A stretch of DNA of 64,000 nt, taken from Moniliella sp. 'wahieum' (Eukaryota; Basidiomycota; Moniliellomycetes; Moniliellales; Moniliellaceae). Numbering within the stretch: the stretch's first letter is position 1; every line of letters begins with the position of its first letter. Both the position numbers and the translations under genes were made by a program. Below are positions 51,255 through 62,372 of this stretch, one piece after another. The notes under the pieces are model-generated. The model saw nothing but the letters and a program-made list of their open reading frames with translations. It had not been told where the DNA came from and did no database searches. The DNA lies in contig RSEE01000122.1 in NCBI GenBank assembly GCA_003971905.1, positions 62,001-126,000 on the forward strand. Direction: 5' to 3'.

Positions 51255-54200
51255 TTGATAATTTGAGAATGCAGACTCTTGGAGGACTGTAGAGGCGAGG
51301 GAATGGTCTCTCAGGCGAAGGGATGGAAAGGAATGGAGTCTTGTGGGGAATGGAACCATGCGCAAGTAAATATACTAAAGATGTTGTCCAGGGGTGCTTG
51401 AAGGACGGTACACAGGTGGCTGCTATGCAATGGGGTCTCTGCGTCCAACAGAAACAATATGACCAGCCCTTGAATGCCGCGGATCATCGATCACAGCCTA
51501 TAGAAGTACAATTACATGTCTCGGTCCCCCTATAGCAAGACATCGACATCATGCATCGTATTCAACGGTTTGTAGCGCGTTTTGCACTATCAAACAGCTT
51601 CCGTACTACATATGATTTCCCCTCAGCTGCGGAGCTCATACATGTCAGTTCTCCCTCAGCGCTCAGCTGCGGAGCTCAAGCCATGAACGGCGAGGTGGCC
51701 AATTTTTAGGCGGCATAATGTGGGGGTGATGCAAAAAAAAGAGGAGATGCTGATGTGGTTATAATAGTGTGTAATGTGGCTTCGATGACTCTTCTCAAGC
51801 ACATAATAAGTGTGCCGTGCCGCACCCATACGCGTTGAACGTTGAACGTTGATGAGTGGCTGTGGACAGAGCAGCACTATAACCGCGGGTTATTAGGAAT
51901 TTAAGGTACGACAAACTCCAGCAACAGAGCTTTATAGTAGCCTCTCGTGCTATACGTGTTTATACGTTCAAAAGCTCTTCTCCATTGGTATACCGCATTG
52001 CGTGAATGTGACCGCAAGAATATATTGCGGGAATACCCTGTTTGTTAGGGTAGCGACGCGTGAAACTTGAAGGCTCTGACCTGGACACAACCTAGTCTCT
52101 AGACCACAGAAGATAAGGGAGTAATAATCAAATAACGAGGTGAGAAAGAAGAAGGAGAACTCTGGAGTCTAGCGTTCACATCTCCGAATCAGGCACGGCA
52201 CTGGTGGGTGACGTGGCAACATTGGGTCTTTCTATTTTCTGAAGCTCTCTGATCTTTCTGTAAATGATATGACTATAGTACTGACGGGACCTTCCTGTTG
52301 ACATGTTCTCTCCCCCACCTCTCATTCCCCTGTCCACATATAACAGAGGGCCGTTTGATTGAGTGGATCCGGATTTTCGCTACTGAGGTGTGAGAGAACC
52401 ACATCCCAACAGGTATTGGAAAACAAGGCGAGAGAATCGTATGTGTTTTGTTTTGCACATCAACAAGCGTTACGCAGCGTCACGCGTCTTGCGACTAGAA
52501 TGCGACTTCAGGGGCGCGCTCGACGATCCTATGGGGGTCGCTCCGATGCAGTCTCCAGTCACTAGTCACTAGTCACTAGTCAAGGCGCGAAGGGAAGGTG
52601 GCGAGTCATAATGCATAAGTGTTCAAGCTACGCCTGATGGGAAGGGGACGGGAAAGAGAGGAGAGAGAGAGGAGCGAGAGCTCGCTGCGCATCAGTTATA
52701 TGTGTCACGCGAGAGCCGAATTATTCCGTCTGGCTATGAGGCGAGCGTCATGCGTCACTAGTCACTGGCCACCGATCAACCTCGGGCCTTGCGAGGAAGA
52801 TGTATCGCTACCATTTATTAGCGGTTTTGAGTTGAGGTTGATGACATGTTGACATGAAACCTTTTCCCGTCTTAACTGAGTACTGAAGTCTCCGAGACCC
52901 GCAGCGAGAGACCTTTACGAAATACAACCTCCAACGGAGGCTGATGAATCACTTGTCGCACACTGCTCTCCTCATCTGCTGTGTTTTGCACGATGTATAT
53001 ACTCAAACGCGCGCTTTTGCGCCTCCCATGTCGCCCTGTGCCCTGTTAGAGAGTGTATCATCTATGGCTCTCTCCAATTAAAAAGCCCCGCATGGTACAC
53101 TTATGGTGGACACAGCGCGCGGCCCCGCGCATAATGTGCATCATTGCCCAGGAACGATGAAAGAGCGCAATAAAAAGGCTGCGGAGGGAGTGCACACACT
53201 CTCTCAGGGAGTGTGGGGAGCAGGGAGCGATGGGGACGGGCTTGTCCCTCAGGCCTCACATCTATTAGTAAAAGGGGGATGATCCGATCGATCGATGATC
53301 GACGGAGGTTGAAGCTTGAAGGGAAAGTGACATGTGTATACAAAGTGCCGAGATATGTGGGTCACGGAGAGATGGCCGCATGGACTGTCTGGGGGAGAAG
53401 TGCCTGCGCCAGGATATGTTGACCAGGGTCCTATGGGCCAGCCACCTCCGAGGTCATCGACCTGACCATCTTACTCATCCGGACACCACGCCACAGTATC
53501 CCTATCCTCTTGCGTTATTGCGCCACTCTTTCCTCTTCTCTTCTTCTTCTTCTTCTTCTTCTTCTTCTTCTTCTTTCTTCTTCTTCTTCTTCTTCTTCTT
53601 CTTCTGATTCTCAGTCTGGGTTCGACCCAGCTACATTCAAGAGGCGTCGCTCCCCGCTCAACCACATTGCACAATCAATATCTATATTCTTCAAGAACTG
53701 CTGTTATACGGGTTGAGACGTTGAGATCAAATACAATCAGATCCGACACAGCCCGTAACATGATCAACATGCATCATGCATCATGAGCGACACGTTGAAG
53801 AGATCAAAATCTTCAAGCTCAAGTTCGGTTGAAAGGGGGCGGAGTGGCACAGCGATAGCTGGTAAAAAAATAACATATGATGTAGTATAGAATGCCACTT
53901 AAGAAAACTCTATTGAACGTTGACCGAACGTTGACTAATGTCACCCGCGAAGACGGGCTGGTATAAGCTTGGTGGAGTCTACGCGCTCCCTTCATCTCTC
54001 TATATATGGCCCAATCCCAGAGCTCGCTCCCAGCAAATCCAATAAACGTCAACTTCGTCAACGCGTCAACCCTCGTCAGATCGTTGCTGGTCAGACCATC
54101 AGGAGGGTTTCGAGGGTCACTGCAGGCTGGCTCGCCTAAACAAAACCCATCTAGAGTCCGTCGAGTCTAAACGGAGCATGCTTCCAATGACCTGGGCGAC

Positions 54201-55578
54201 CAAGATGGCGTCGTTTCCGTACGGCTGCGCGGAGTCCTTGTTGTGGATGAATTGAGTGCTACAGTGGTGACATGCAACCCTGCTGCAGTGCTCTTATCTT
54301 TTCCCTTGCTGTGAAAGGGAGTTTAGCTCTTGTGGGAGCTACGCAGTGAATGCTATGGCTCTGAACGCTTCCATCCCCAGTTAGCTGCACAATAGTCTTC
54401 AGATCCGTGAGTGAGCATTGCGCCTCAATACATTGTGAGTCCCGATACTGAATTGATTCTACTGTAGCGACGTCCTGGTCCACTCTCGGCTATGGAGACC
54501 GCATTGGATGCTGAGGCGATTAGGACAGTAGCGCAGGCGATCAATTACGGGCGAGAGATAGGCGTTGGTGATAGGAACCAGAACAAGAGGCACAGGGGAA
54601 TGCTACTAGTCGTTGGCTTACGCGAGTACGCACGCATCAGCAGTCCTCAAAGCCCGCGGAGCCACGGGGCTTGTCAGGAGACGGAGATAGGGGAAAGGGA
54701 GCAGATGCATTCCATTATACATCTTCTATGGACGCAGAGGAGGTATATGACCTCCTCAGGAAGGGTCACAGTCGAGAGGTGGGCACAGGATCCCAACTGA
54801 TAGGAATCACGCCATGGTGCCCATACGGGCCTAGTGGGCAAGGGCCCCTTATTAGCACGATATGATTCTGACAGGGCTAATGAGGCCGGAAGTACACCGC
54901 GATCCGTGAAGTCAGTCACCGTCGCAACATTACTTCAACAATATTTGGTCTTTGGTCTTGAGCGCAAGTGAGCGTAAGGTGAGCTGCCGGATCTGACGGT
55001 ACTTTCTTGATCCGATTGTATCGTTTTGTTGGGAGATTCTCCCTCACAGGCCCCTCAGTCCTCATATATCATTTTTCATACCTATTAGGTTCTTGCTGAG
55101 GGTGGAGAACCTGCTCATTACTTTGAGTCTTTTTTCGTGTTGGACTGTTCCTCTGTTCCTATTAGGGAACCCTTCGTCCTTACTTGATTTGTGTTCCTTT
55201 CGAGAGCCCTGCGCCTTTATTCCTTCCTTTTTCTTTTTACATTGTATGTTCCTTCCTTGAACAGATTACCTGTATAGAGCCTTTGGTCAATGTTCTTCCC
55301 CTAGAAGGTAATTTTGTTCCCTTCTTTCCCACCGTTCCTCTCCTCTCTCATGGGTACCCCCGTTATTATTGTAACCTCAGGCACCCTTATCATTTGCCTC
55401 ATCATCGATCATCCCGAATCTGTGTGACTATAGTCAGCTCCTCTTCCTTTACTGGGGAAGACGTTTCACCTCCTGCACTTTACACTAGTGTTATGAATAT
55501 GACGCCACACCTCAATAGGACGCCACACCTCTTTCCCCTGACCCCATGCATCGTTTGGTTGGACACCCAAGAATGGGA
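51255..55578. other. 4.3-kb gene-poor region
   Basis: Lower GC, stop-rich in all frames, no conserved ORF. Contains a duplicated CTCAGCTGCGGAGCTCA (about 51625 and 51663), GTTGAACGTTGAACGTTGA near 51836, four TCACTAG copies at 52557-52581, GATCGATCGATGATCGA near 53285 and a (TTC)n tract. Open frames near 54492-54800 and 55184-55582 have no recognisable domain. Confidence 0.5.
53536..53604 (+). repeat. (TTC)n microsatellite
   Basis: About 22 TTC units with one interruption (TTCTTTC). It ends in CTGATTCTCAG, which resembles a pyrimidine tract plus 3' splice site, though no exon is recognised after it. Confidence 0.95.
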
Positions 55579-56680
55579 CTAGAACAAGTCATCGGCACGT
55601 GCGCGTTTTGTGCCCCTAGCCTCGCCGAGCGGATCGAGGGGGATAAGGAGGTCGGTTAAGAGAGGTTTGTGGGGGGTGTACTCAATCACCTCTGGCGGTA
55701 CAGGCAGGTTGGGCCGCGGTGGTAGCCCTGGAAGATGAAGAGCCGAAGGTCCCCAAGAGGGGGGCACCGCGCGGCTCACCCCATCTGACGGCAAAGGTGG
55801 GCCCGTATCATACGCCTCGTCCACCTCTACATACGCATACTCTGGCTCCCGCGCCAACTTCTCCTCGGGGCTCAGCGCAGCGTCGGTATAGACCAAACGC
55901 TGTTTTGTACCTTCTTGCTGGGCCCGGAGATGAGGTGCGAGGACCGGCACGGGCGGCGGGCGGGGCGCCGGGGCACCGATAAGCGCCGTGTGCGCATGCT
56001 CGCCCCCTACTGCTGGCGGCGGCACACCTCCCTGCCGCACGCGCCGGAACGCGTCCAATTGTTGTTTCAACGTCTCGACCGACAAGACGCCCTTGTGAAT
56101 CCGCGGTTTCTTGGACACTTGTGCCCCTTGGCCTTGCGTACGCGCTGCTTTGCGCCGCTCCCACTCGTGCAAATCTTGTTCCGGAACCCCTTCCATCCCG
56201 TAAATCTCAAGCTCCAGCGTATCCCGTCCGGGTAACGTGTTTTCCAGTCTGTCTCCCCCGCAAAGTCACCGTCACGTCATCATCATCGCCAAATGGGTCA
56301 GTATCATCATGTCGTGCCAAGGGGGTACGTTGTCACGAGAACTAATGGGAACGGACTTACGTGGTCAGCTCGGCCTTGTGGACTTGATCCAAGTGCACCC
56401 CCAGGCCACCGGCAGTGTTGAGGCGACGCGGGCATTGCGGACAGCGGAAATGCTTGGCACGCTGGTGGGAGATGAGCACCTTTTCATCTTCAAACTCGCG
56501 ACTGGAAAAGCAAATCAATGGGAAGACGCAGGGGACGGGGGTCAGTGTCGCGGCGTGGCTAGGCGAGGGAGCAGGGAAGCGGGAGATGGAGATGGAGAGG
56601 GAGAGAAAGAGAAAGACTCCGACGTACTCGCAGTACCAGCACCACGCCAAGAGCTCCACAGGCGCCTTCTTCTTGACCAT
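55579..56680 (-). CDS. BuGZ/ZNF207-like zinc-finger protein
   Basis: Nuclear/spindle-assembly zinc-finger protein family. Exon 1 (56680-56628) opens MVKKKAPVELLAWCWYC; intron 56502-56627 (126 nt); exon 2 gives REFEDEKVLISHQRAKHFRC, PQCPRRLNTAGGLGVHLDQV and HKAEL; intron 56249-56360 (112 nt); exon 3 gives TLPGRDTLELEIYGMEGVPE and continues to KRARADDLF. The two adjacent C2H2 fingers (CWYC...H, CPQC...H) and the PGR-x4-LEIYGMEG(I/V)PE signature are diagnostic. The C-terminal half is Pro-rich. The spliced frame is intact. About 290 aa. Confidence 0.88.
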
Positions 56681-57012
56681 TGCAGCACCACGTCGAAATG
56701 AGAAGAGAGGGAGGCGGGAGGCCGGCCGTGCGGTAGTGGTAGCAGAGCGTACCCACTACCCTCCCCGCCGTCCGCCCATCGCGTCCGACACCTCCGCCTG
56801 AGGCCACACCAGATGCCCTCTCCCCCGTGGCCCGGCCATTCCGTTCCGCCACGGGGCGGAATGCGGATGGATTGCAGCGAATTATTTTTGTCCTCCCCGC
56901 GCCCCATCTTGGCCCAAGTGTCATACTCAAGTCTGGCTGGAGGGAGCCAAGTTGAGAGAGAGAGTGGTGGGGGTGCCCATTGGTCTCCCTCCCACTCCAT
57001 CCCTTCACCAAC
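56681..57012. promoter_or_regulatory. Bidirectional promoter (BuGZ-like / acidic zinc-finger gene)
   Basis: 332-bp gap between divergent starts; no distinct element recognised. Confidence 0.4.
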
Positions 57013-58044
57013 ATGTTCAAGCGTTTCAAGCGGCACGAAGAGCGGGCGGACATGGCCGAGGAACTGGGCTTGGACCGCGAACCGATGAGCATCGATTTCG
57101 ATGAGTCGTCCGATTCCGACTCGGGCTCCGATTCGGGTTCCGATTCGGGCTCTGATTCGGGGACAGAGAGCGAGGCGGAAGTGGACATTACGTCTACCAA
57201 GCCTGAGGGTACGGGCAAGAGGAAGCGCGGGTCCAATGAGGAGGAGTCGGAGGAGGAGGAGGCGTCAGAGGAGGAGTCGGAGTCGGAGTCGGATGGGGAG
57301 GAGCAAGGGGAGGAGGTATCTGATTCCGAAGCCGAGTCCGAAGCCGAGTCGAGTCGGAGAATGAAGTGGTACTACCACCAAAGAGTGTGGCCGAAACGTA
57401 AAGGATCCGATTGCTGTGGATGCCAATGCACCATTTAAGAAAGGGTTCCAGTGGCGCTCATGTCTCATTTGCCCGGGTCTGAAGCTTAAGGAGGAGCATG
57501 TGGTGCAAGAGCATGTACGCTCCAAGCGGCATGCTCAACGTCTTGCCGCTTACACCCAGTATGCCCTCAAGGAGCTCAGCGAAGAACAGCGGAGTTTTGT
57601 GGGAGAAGGCATGGTGGATCCGCGACACTTGACTGCCGAGTTGGATGCCTTGCAGCGCAAAGCGGCCGAGCCCGCTACCAAGAAGGCCAAGACCAAGTCC
57701 GAGGTATGTCGGGGTTGCAGGGGCAGAGCAGAGGGATCGTTTACTAACGGGATGTATCAGGGAAAGGAGGCAGGCCCGCCAAAGGACAAGAAAACAAGAG
57801 CAAGAGCAAGGAAAGCAGCGAGGGGGCGCTGCAGCCTGTGATCGGACTGTGTCGCGCGGGCGAAAAGGGCCACAAGTTTACCCACGACGAATGGGCAGCC
57901 TTGTCGCAACAGGACAAGACGGCGGTCATGCGAGTACAACGGATGGCCAAGCGTGTGGCTAAGCGCAAGTCTTCCAAGGCCGAAAGGAAAAGTAACCCTG
58001 CCTCCATCAAAGAGGCTACGAAACACCTACGCAAGCTTGAATGA
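57013..58044 (+). CDS. Acidic nuclear protein with C2H2-type finger, unknown
   Basis: The ATG at 57013 opens MFKRFKRHEERADMAEELGL. Then come a Ser/Asp tract of SDSGSD repeats, KRKRG, and a long Glu/Ser stretch. A finger of pattern C-x2-C-x12-H-x5-H follows: SCLICPGLKLKEEHVVQEHV with RSKRHAQRLAAYTQYAL. Frame changes near 57355 and 57405 are needed to reach it. Intron 57704-57760 (57 nt) has a textbook TACTAAC branch site. The C-terminal part is strongly basic: GEKGHKFTHDEWAALSQQDK, VQRMAKRVAKRKSSKAERK, ending KHLRKLE. Composition suggests a nucleolar or chromatin protein; no named family recognised. Confidence 0.65.
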
Positions 58045-58850
58045 ACCTCGCATCCTTTTGAGCGCAGGATTGAAGTGGGGTACAGGGAAGGCATGGGTAT
58101 GAACGTGCTCTACCTATTACTAGTTACTAGTGGCGCATACCCCGTGCACGCTGGGCCAGCCGCTATGTGGGAGTTCTGTGCGATCTGTGCGATCTGATCC
58201 ACCCCAGCATCGTAATAGTCTCGATATGGTTAAGCTTTTCACAGCATCCACCGCTTCTCCCCACTAGGGGACAACCAATATGCTCATCTAGGAGTTGGCA
58301 GCGGACGCGCCCGAGGGAGACAGCACTGGGGTACCGACGAACCATAGTGCAGAACCCAGATTCGCGATAGAGTGAGGCTCTGTCAAGCGTCGTCGGACGC
58401 CTCTCCCACGCCTTGAAATGAACGCACCATGCCACATAGCGCTATCATTAATGCCAATCTGCCATCATCGTGATGCATGTGCAAGCATCTGAAGCTCATC
58501 GGCCAAATACGGAGGATTACAAGGAAACAAGCCCACATAAAGCTACTATCATGTATCACAAGCTCCGTGTGGCTGGTACTCTCCGCTGGTGGGGCAAGTG
58601 GGCGACTGTTGGCCATTCGTTTAGGTTTACTACACTTTTATTTGCCCGATGCCTCTGAGCTCGACCGAAGCTGGGAAAGTCATGTACTCAACCTACTGAA
58701 CTCTCTAAAAATGGAAGGTGCTATCGCGAGAGACTCTCCCCGACATCCCTCGCCACTACATTGAGAAATGAAGTCATTGAGAAAAAACTGAAGATTGGAT
58801 CAATGATGGGAACCATTGAACGTATAGTGAACAGACAGCCATTCCGTCAG
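58045..58850. other. Intergenic, convergent genes
   Basis: No gene seen. ATTACTAGTTACTAGTGGCG at about 58117-58136 and a GATCTGTGCGATCTG repeat near 58182. Confidence 0.5.
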
Positions 58851-60077
58851 CTACTGCTTCAGCAACTGGATGGGCGCAGGCGGGTCCACAATTGCGAGGG
58901 GCGCTAGATTTGACGAGGAAGTTCTCCTTGGTGTGGTACCAATCATAGTGAGCGGGAAGCCAATGTCAAAGGGGATGACACTTTCGAGGTACTTGACTGC
59001 TGCTGGGGCGTGAGCTTGATCGAAAGAGCCTCAATGTTTTGCTTGAGGTGCTCAATCTTGCGCCCACCCACGATCGGGTAGACCCAAGGGTACTTGCTCA
59101 TCACATACGCAATCGCCACTGCCGTCAATGACTCGACTCCCACTTCCTCTGCCACCTTTTCGAGCGCAGCCGAGATCTTGGCTTCGTTTTCGGTTTGCTC
59201 GGCACCGCCACGCAAATGGCCCCCTTCGGCCTTGCGCGCTTCGATTTCCTTGGCCGTCTTGAACTTGCCCCCGCCCATCACGTCCCAGGGACACAGCGCC
59301 ATACCAAACGTACGTGCCATCGGCAAAATGTCCCGCTCAAAGTCGCGGGCCATCACGTTCCAGCGCCCTTGGTAGACACTAAAGGGCGTCTTGCCGTGCG
59401 CCTTGGCGTACGTGTTGGCCGCCGAAACCACCCACGCAGGCGTGTCCGACACACCAAGGTACAGCACCTTGCCCTGCTTGACGAGAATGTCGAGACTGTC
59501 CATCACCTCCTCAATGCTGGTGGAGTGGTCCCACCAGTGGAGGTACCTGCGTGCGCGAGTGTCGGTTAGCTCCTCTGCCCTCCATCGCGCCAAAAACAAG
59601 AGTTCAATCACGGGGAGAGACGTACAGAATGTCAATGTAGTCCGTCTGGAGCTTGCGCAGCGACGCATGCACACTCATGTGCAACGACTTGGCACTGTTG
59701 CCCGACGCATTGGGCACATTACCTTTCCCATCGGCGTAGGAACGGTAGTCAGTCGTGTACTTGGTGGCCAACACAATCCGGTCCCGGTTCTTGCGTGCTG
59801 CCATCCAGTTGCCCAAGATGGTCTCCGACTCTTCCCCTTGGTAGTTGTTGGAGGTGTCAATCGCGTTGCCACCAGCAGCGACAAACGCATCGAGCAACGC
59901 AAACGCATCTTCTTCGTTCAAAGCACCCATGAACTCCGACCACGCAGTCCCGATCGACATGGCGCCCAGGAAGAAGGGCGAGACGCGCACACTGGCCCGC
60001 GGGCCCAGAATGCGGTAGCGGCCCAGTTCGGTGGCGGGCTCAGGAGCAGGACCAAAGAGCTTGAGGAATTCAGACAT
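58851..60077 (-). CDS. Aldo/keto reductase, aryl-alcohol dehydrogenase (AAD) type
   Basis: NADPH-dependent reductase of the AKR9-like fungal AAD group. The ATG at 60077 opens MSEFLKLFGPAPEPATELGR. Catalytic tetrad: Asp and Tyr in GGNAIDTSNNYQGEESE, Lys in IVLATKYTTDY, His in YLHWWDHSTS. Intron 59547-59625 (79 nt) splits the IDIL-YLHWW motif. Further blocks: GKVLYLGVSDTPAWVVSAAN, FSVYQGRWNVMARDFERDIL and YVMSKYPWVYPIVGGRKIEH (cofactor site). One missing base near 58992 restores a C-terminal tail running to the TAG at 58851 (GFPLTMIGTT to PIQLLKQ); without it the frame ends at 58943. About 380 aa. Confidence 0.9.
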
Positions 60078-62372
60078 GGTGGGAGGAGCGGGGATGGAAG
60101 CACAGCGGGAAAGAGGAGATGGTGGGGGAAGAGGTGGCTGGCGAAGGGAATGGAAGCGCGCCTAAATGGGCAAAGCGAGGCTGGGGAGTGGGCTGAGCCT
60201 CAGCGCTGAGGACGGTTGGAGAGGCCGAGGAGCAGAAAGGTCGGCTGTGACATGTCATGCACATGGGCATCAGCAGAGGCGCGACCGCGGGGGTGGACGA
60301 AGAAGGAGGTGGCCCGTGCATATCAGCTATCAGCTATCAATATCAGCGCCCTGTCCTCCCTACCCCGCTTAATCGCAACGCGTACCTGCCCCTTGAAGCT
60401 CTTGAAGCTTGAGGCTGAAGCTTGAATTCTAACCGGTGGAGTGACTCCAACGTTAATGACTGTCACCGAGTGACATGCAGCAAGCGTGGCAAGCTTAGCT
60501 TGAATCGTTAATCATTCATGGACCAACTCGACGCGTGGACCTGTGGGGCAACCAGCCTCCAGCTTCGCTGTCCATCGACGTCATCAACCACACTGGGGCG
60601 CCTGAGCACTATCGTAACGCGTAAGCACCGTCAGCGTCAGCGTCAGCGTCAGCAAGGATTGCCGCGGAGGGGAAGGTCTGCGCCTCGGAGGCTCTGGGGA
60701 GCTTCTTGGTGGTGGGCGTAGCGGTTTCCTCATGGTGAGGCGATTGACTAGTGTCAGCTAGTGAGGCTGCGATGATCGATCGATGAGGCTGGTCGGGATC
60801 TGCGGTCTGATGGCCAGATCTGAGATTCTGAGATCTCTGGAGCTTGAAACCAACCCGAACAAGCTCCTCCGTCAGCGATCCTCGCGGTTCATCATCCGTC
60901 TTCCCTCCGGGCCGACGGACGTTACCGGGTATAACGCGCTGTCAGCCGCTTAGGCGCTGAGGATTGATGATCAGCACAATTCTCAGCAATTCAATATTAG
61001 CCAGCCGCTGTCTGCTCCACCCCCCACCGGGCGGCGTCCACCCACCGCGGATGGCTTAGGCCATCCCTCCCTCCCTTCCTCCCTCCATCTTCTTCCCCAG
61101 CATCAGCGGACATCCATTCCCTCGGGATGGCCGTCACCATTCACCCCGTGCGGGTAGCCCACTTTGACCTGGCCCAACCCCAAGCAGATCGACTGCGCCC
61201 GGCCCACCCACCTACTCTATCCCATCTGCCCCGCTTGCTTGTCTCCCCACCTCTGCACTCGGTACTCACGCCACCCTGTTCGGCGCAGCATAGTGTACCA
61301 CCTACAGCCAGCGGGGGGCATTGGTCTTCTGCTCGAGTGGGGCGCTGCGTAGGATATCACCCGATTCACTGCTTACCACCTCCGCGGCGCATCTTGCTTC
61401 GTCCCACCCCATGTAGGAAAGCCTTCACAAGGAGGCCGGGGTTGGGTCCGTGTCAGTACGCAGTACTCAGTACTGTTAGTGTTTTGTTCGAGTACTGAAG
61501 TTTTGGGGGTGAGGTACCCTCGTGGTAAAATCTTTTCGTTAACTCCCCATCGTTGGCCGGCCCTCCATTTCTACTTTCCATACGCGAGTAGGCATCAAAA
61601 ACTCCTACTGCTCCCGACCTGCACGTGACGGGTGGGTGGGCTGGCTACGCCCATGATCGGGCATATGGCAGAGTCGCGTCGACGCGTCCCTCCACTACCT
61701 TAAAAGGGGAGCGGTGGTGCAAAGAGTAACCGTGGCACAAGGGCGGAGTCTGAAGGTAAAAGGAGAGAGGAGAGAGGAGAGAGAGAAGGGAGATGAAGCG
61801 AGCAGGGCGTGCGCCCCCTGCGAGCGGAACTCTTCCGCACGGCTAAGGGAGCGTCACCGATCCACTGAGGGTCGGGCAGGGGAGCCCCAGCACTACCCTC
61901 AACAGAAGCAAGCGGATACTGCGAAGGCACTAAGAATACACCCGATAGCACTTCCTCGTACCATATATTGCATCGTGTGGAAAGTCAGCTGGAGATGCGT
62001 GCGTTAGATCCTCTCCTAGGGGGCACCGCCACCCCCAATGTAGTGTCTGAAGGGCATGCGCTTCTGCGTGGCCGTGAGCTGAAGACCACCGTCGGTCGCC
62101 TCCGCTCGTTACTGCTGTGGCTGTATATACGAGGTACAAACGAGGGAGAGTTAAATTTCAGATTGCAAGGTAGCTGCCCAAAAAGGAGACAGCGCTGCGC
62201 TAGGGTTAACTGCGTCGACCAGCCCCATTCTTTCAAATCGCATTTAGCGGGGCCGTCGACTGGCCGCACCATTCCGCCCCCGCCCGCCCCTGCAATTCCG
62301 CTGCGGACCACCCACTGACGCGTCCGCGGCCATGCCCCCCGCCTTCCTCCTCCCGCCCATCGCCATCGCCCC
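60078..62372. other. 2.3-kb intergenic region
   Basis: No convincing gene on either strand. Contains GCGTCA hexamers (about 60627-60654), AGTACT iterations (GCAGTACTCAGTACTG near 61459) and a CT/TC-rich stretch near 61060-61090. It may hold the long promoter of PRE5 or unrecognised RNA genes. Confidence 0.45.

Noticed and set aside
53610-53640. T-arm-like CTGGGTTCGACCCAG after the TTC repeat as a tRNA.
   Set aside because: The loop is too short for a T arm and no acceptor, D or anticodon arms can be found around it.
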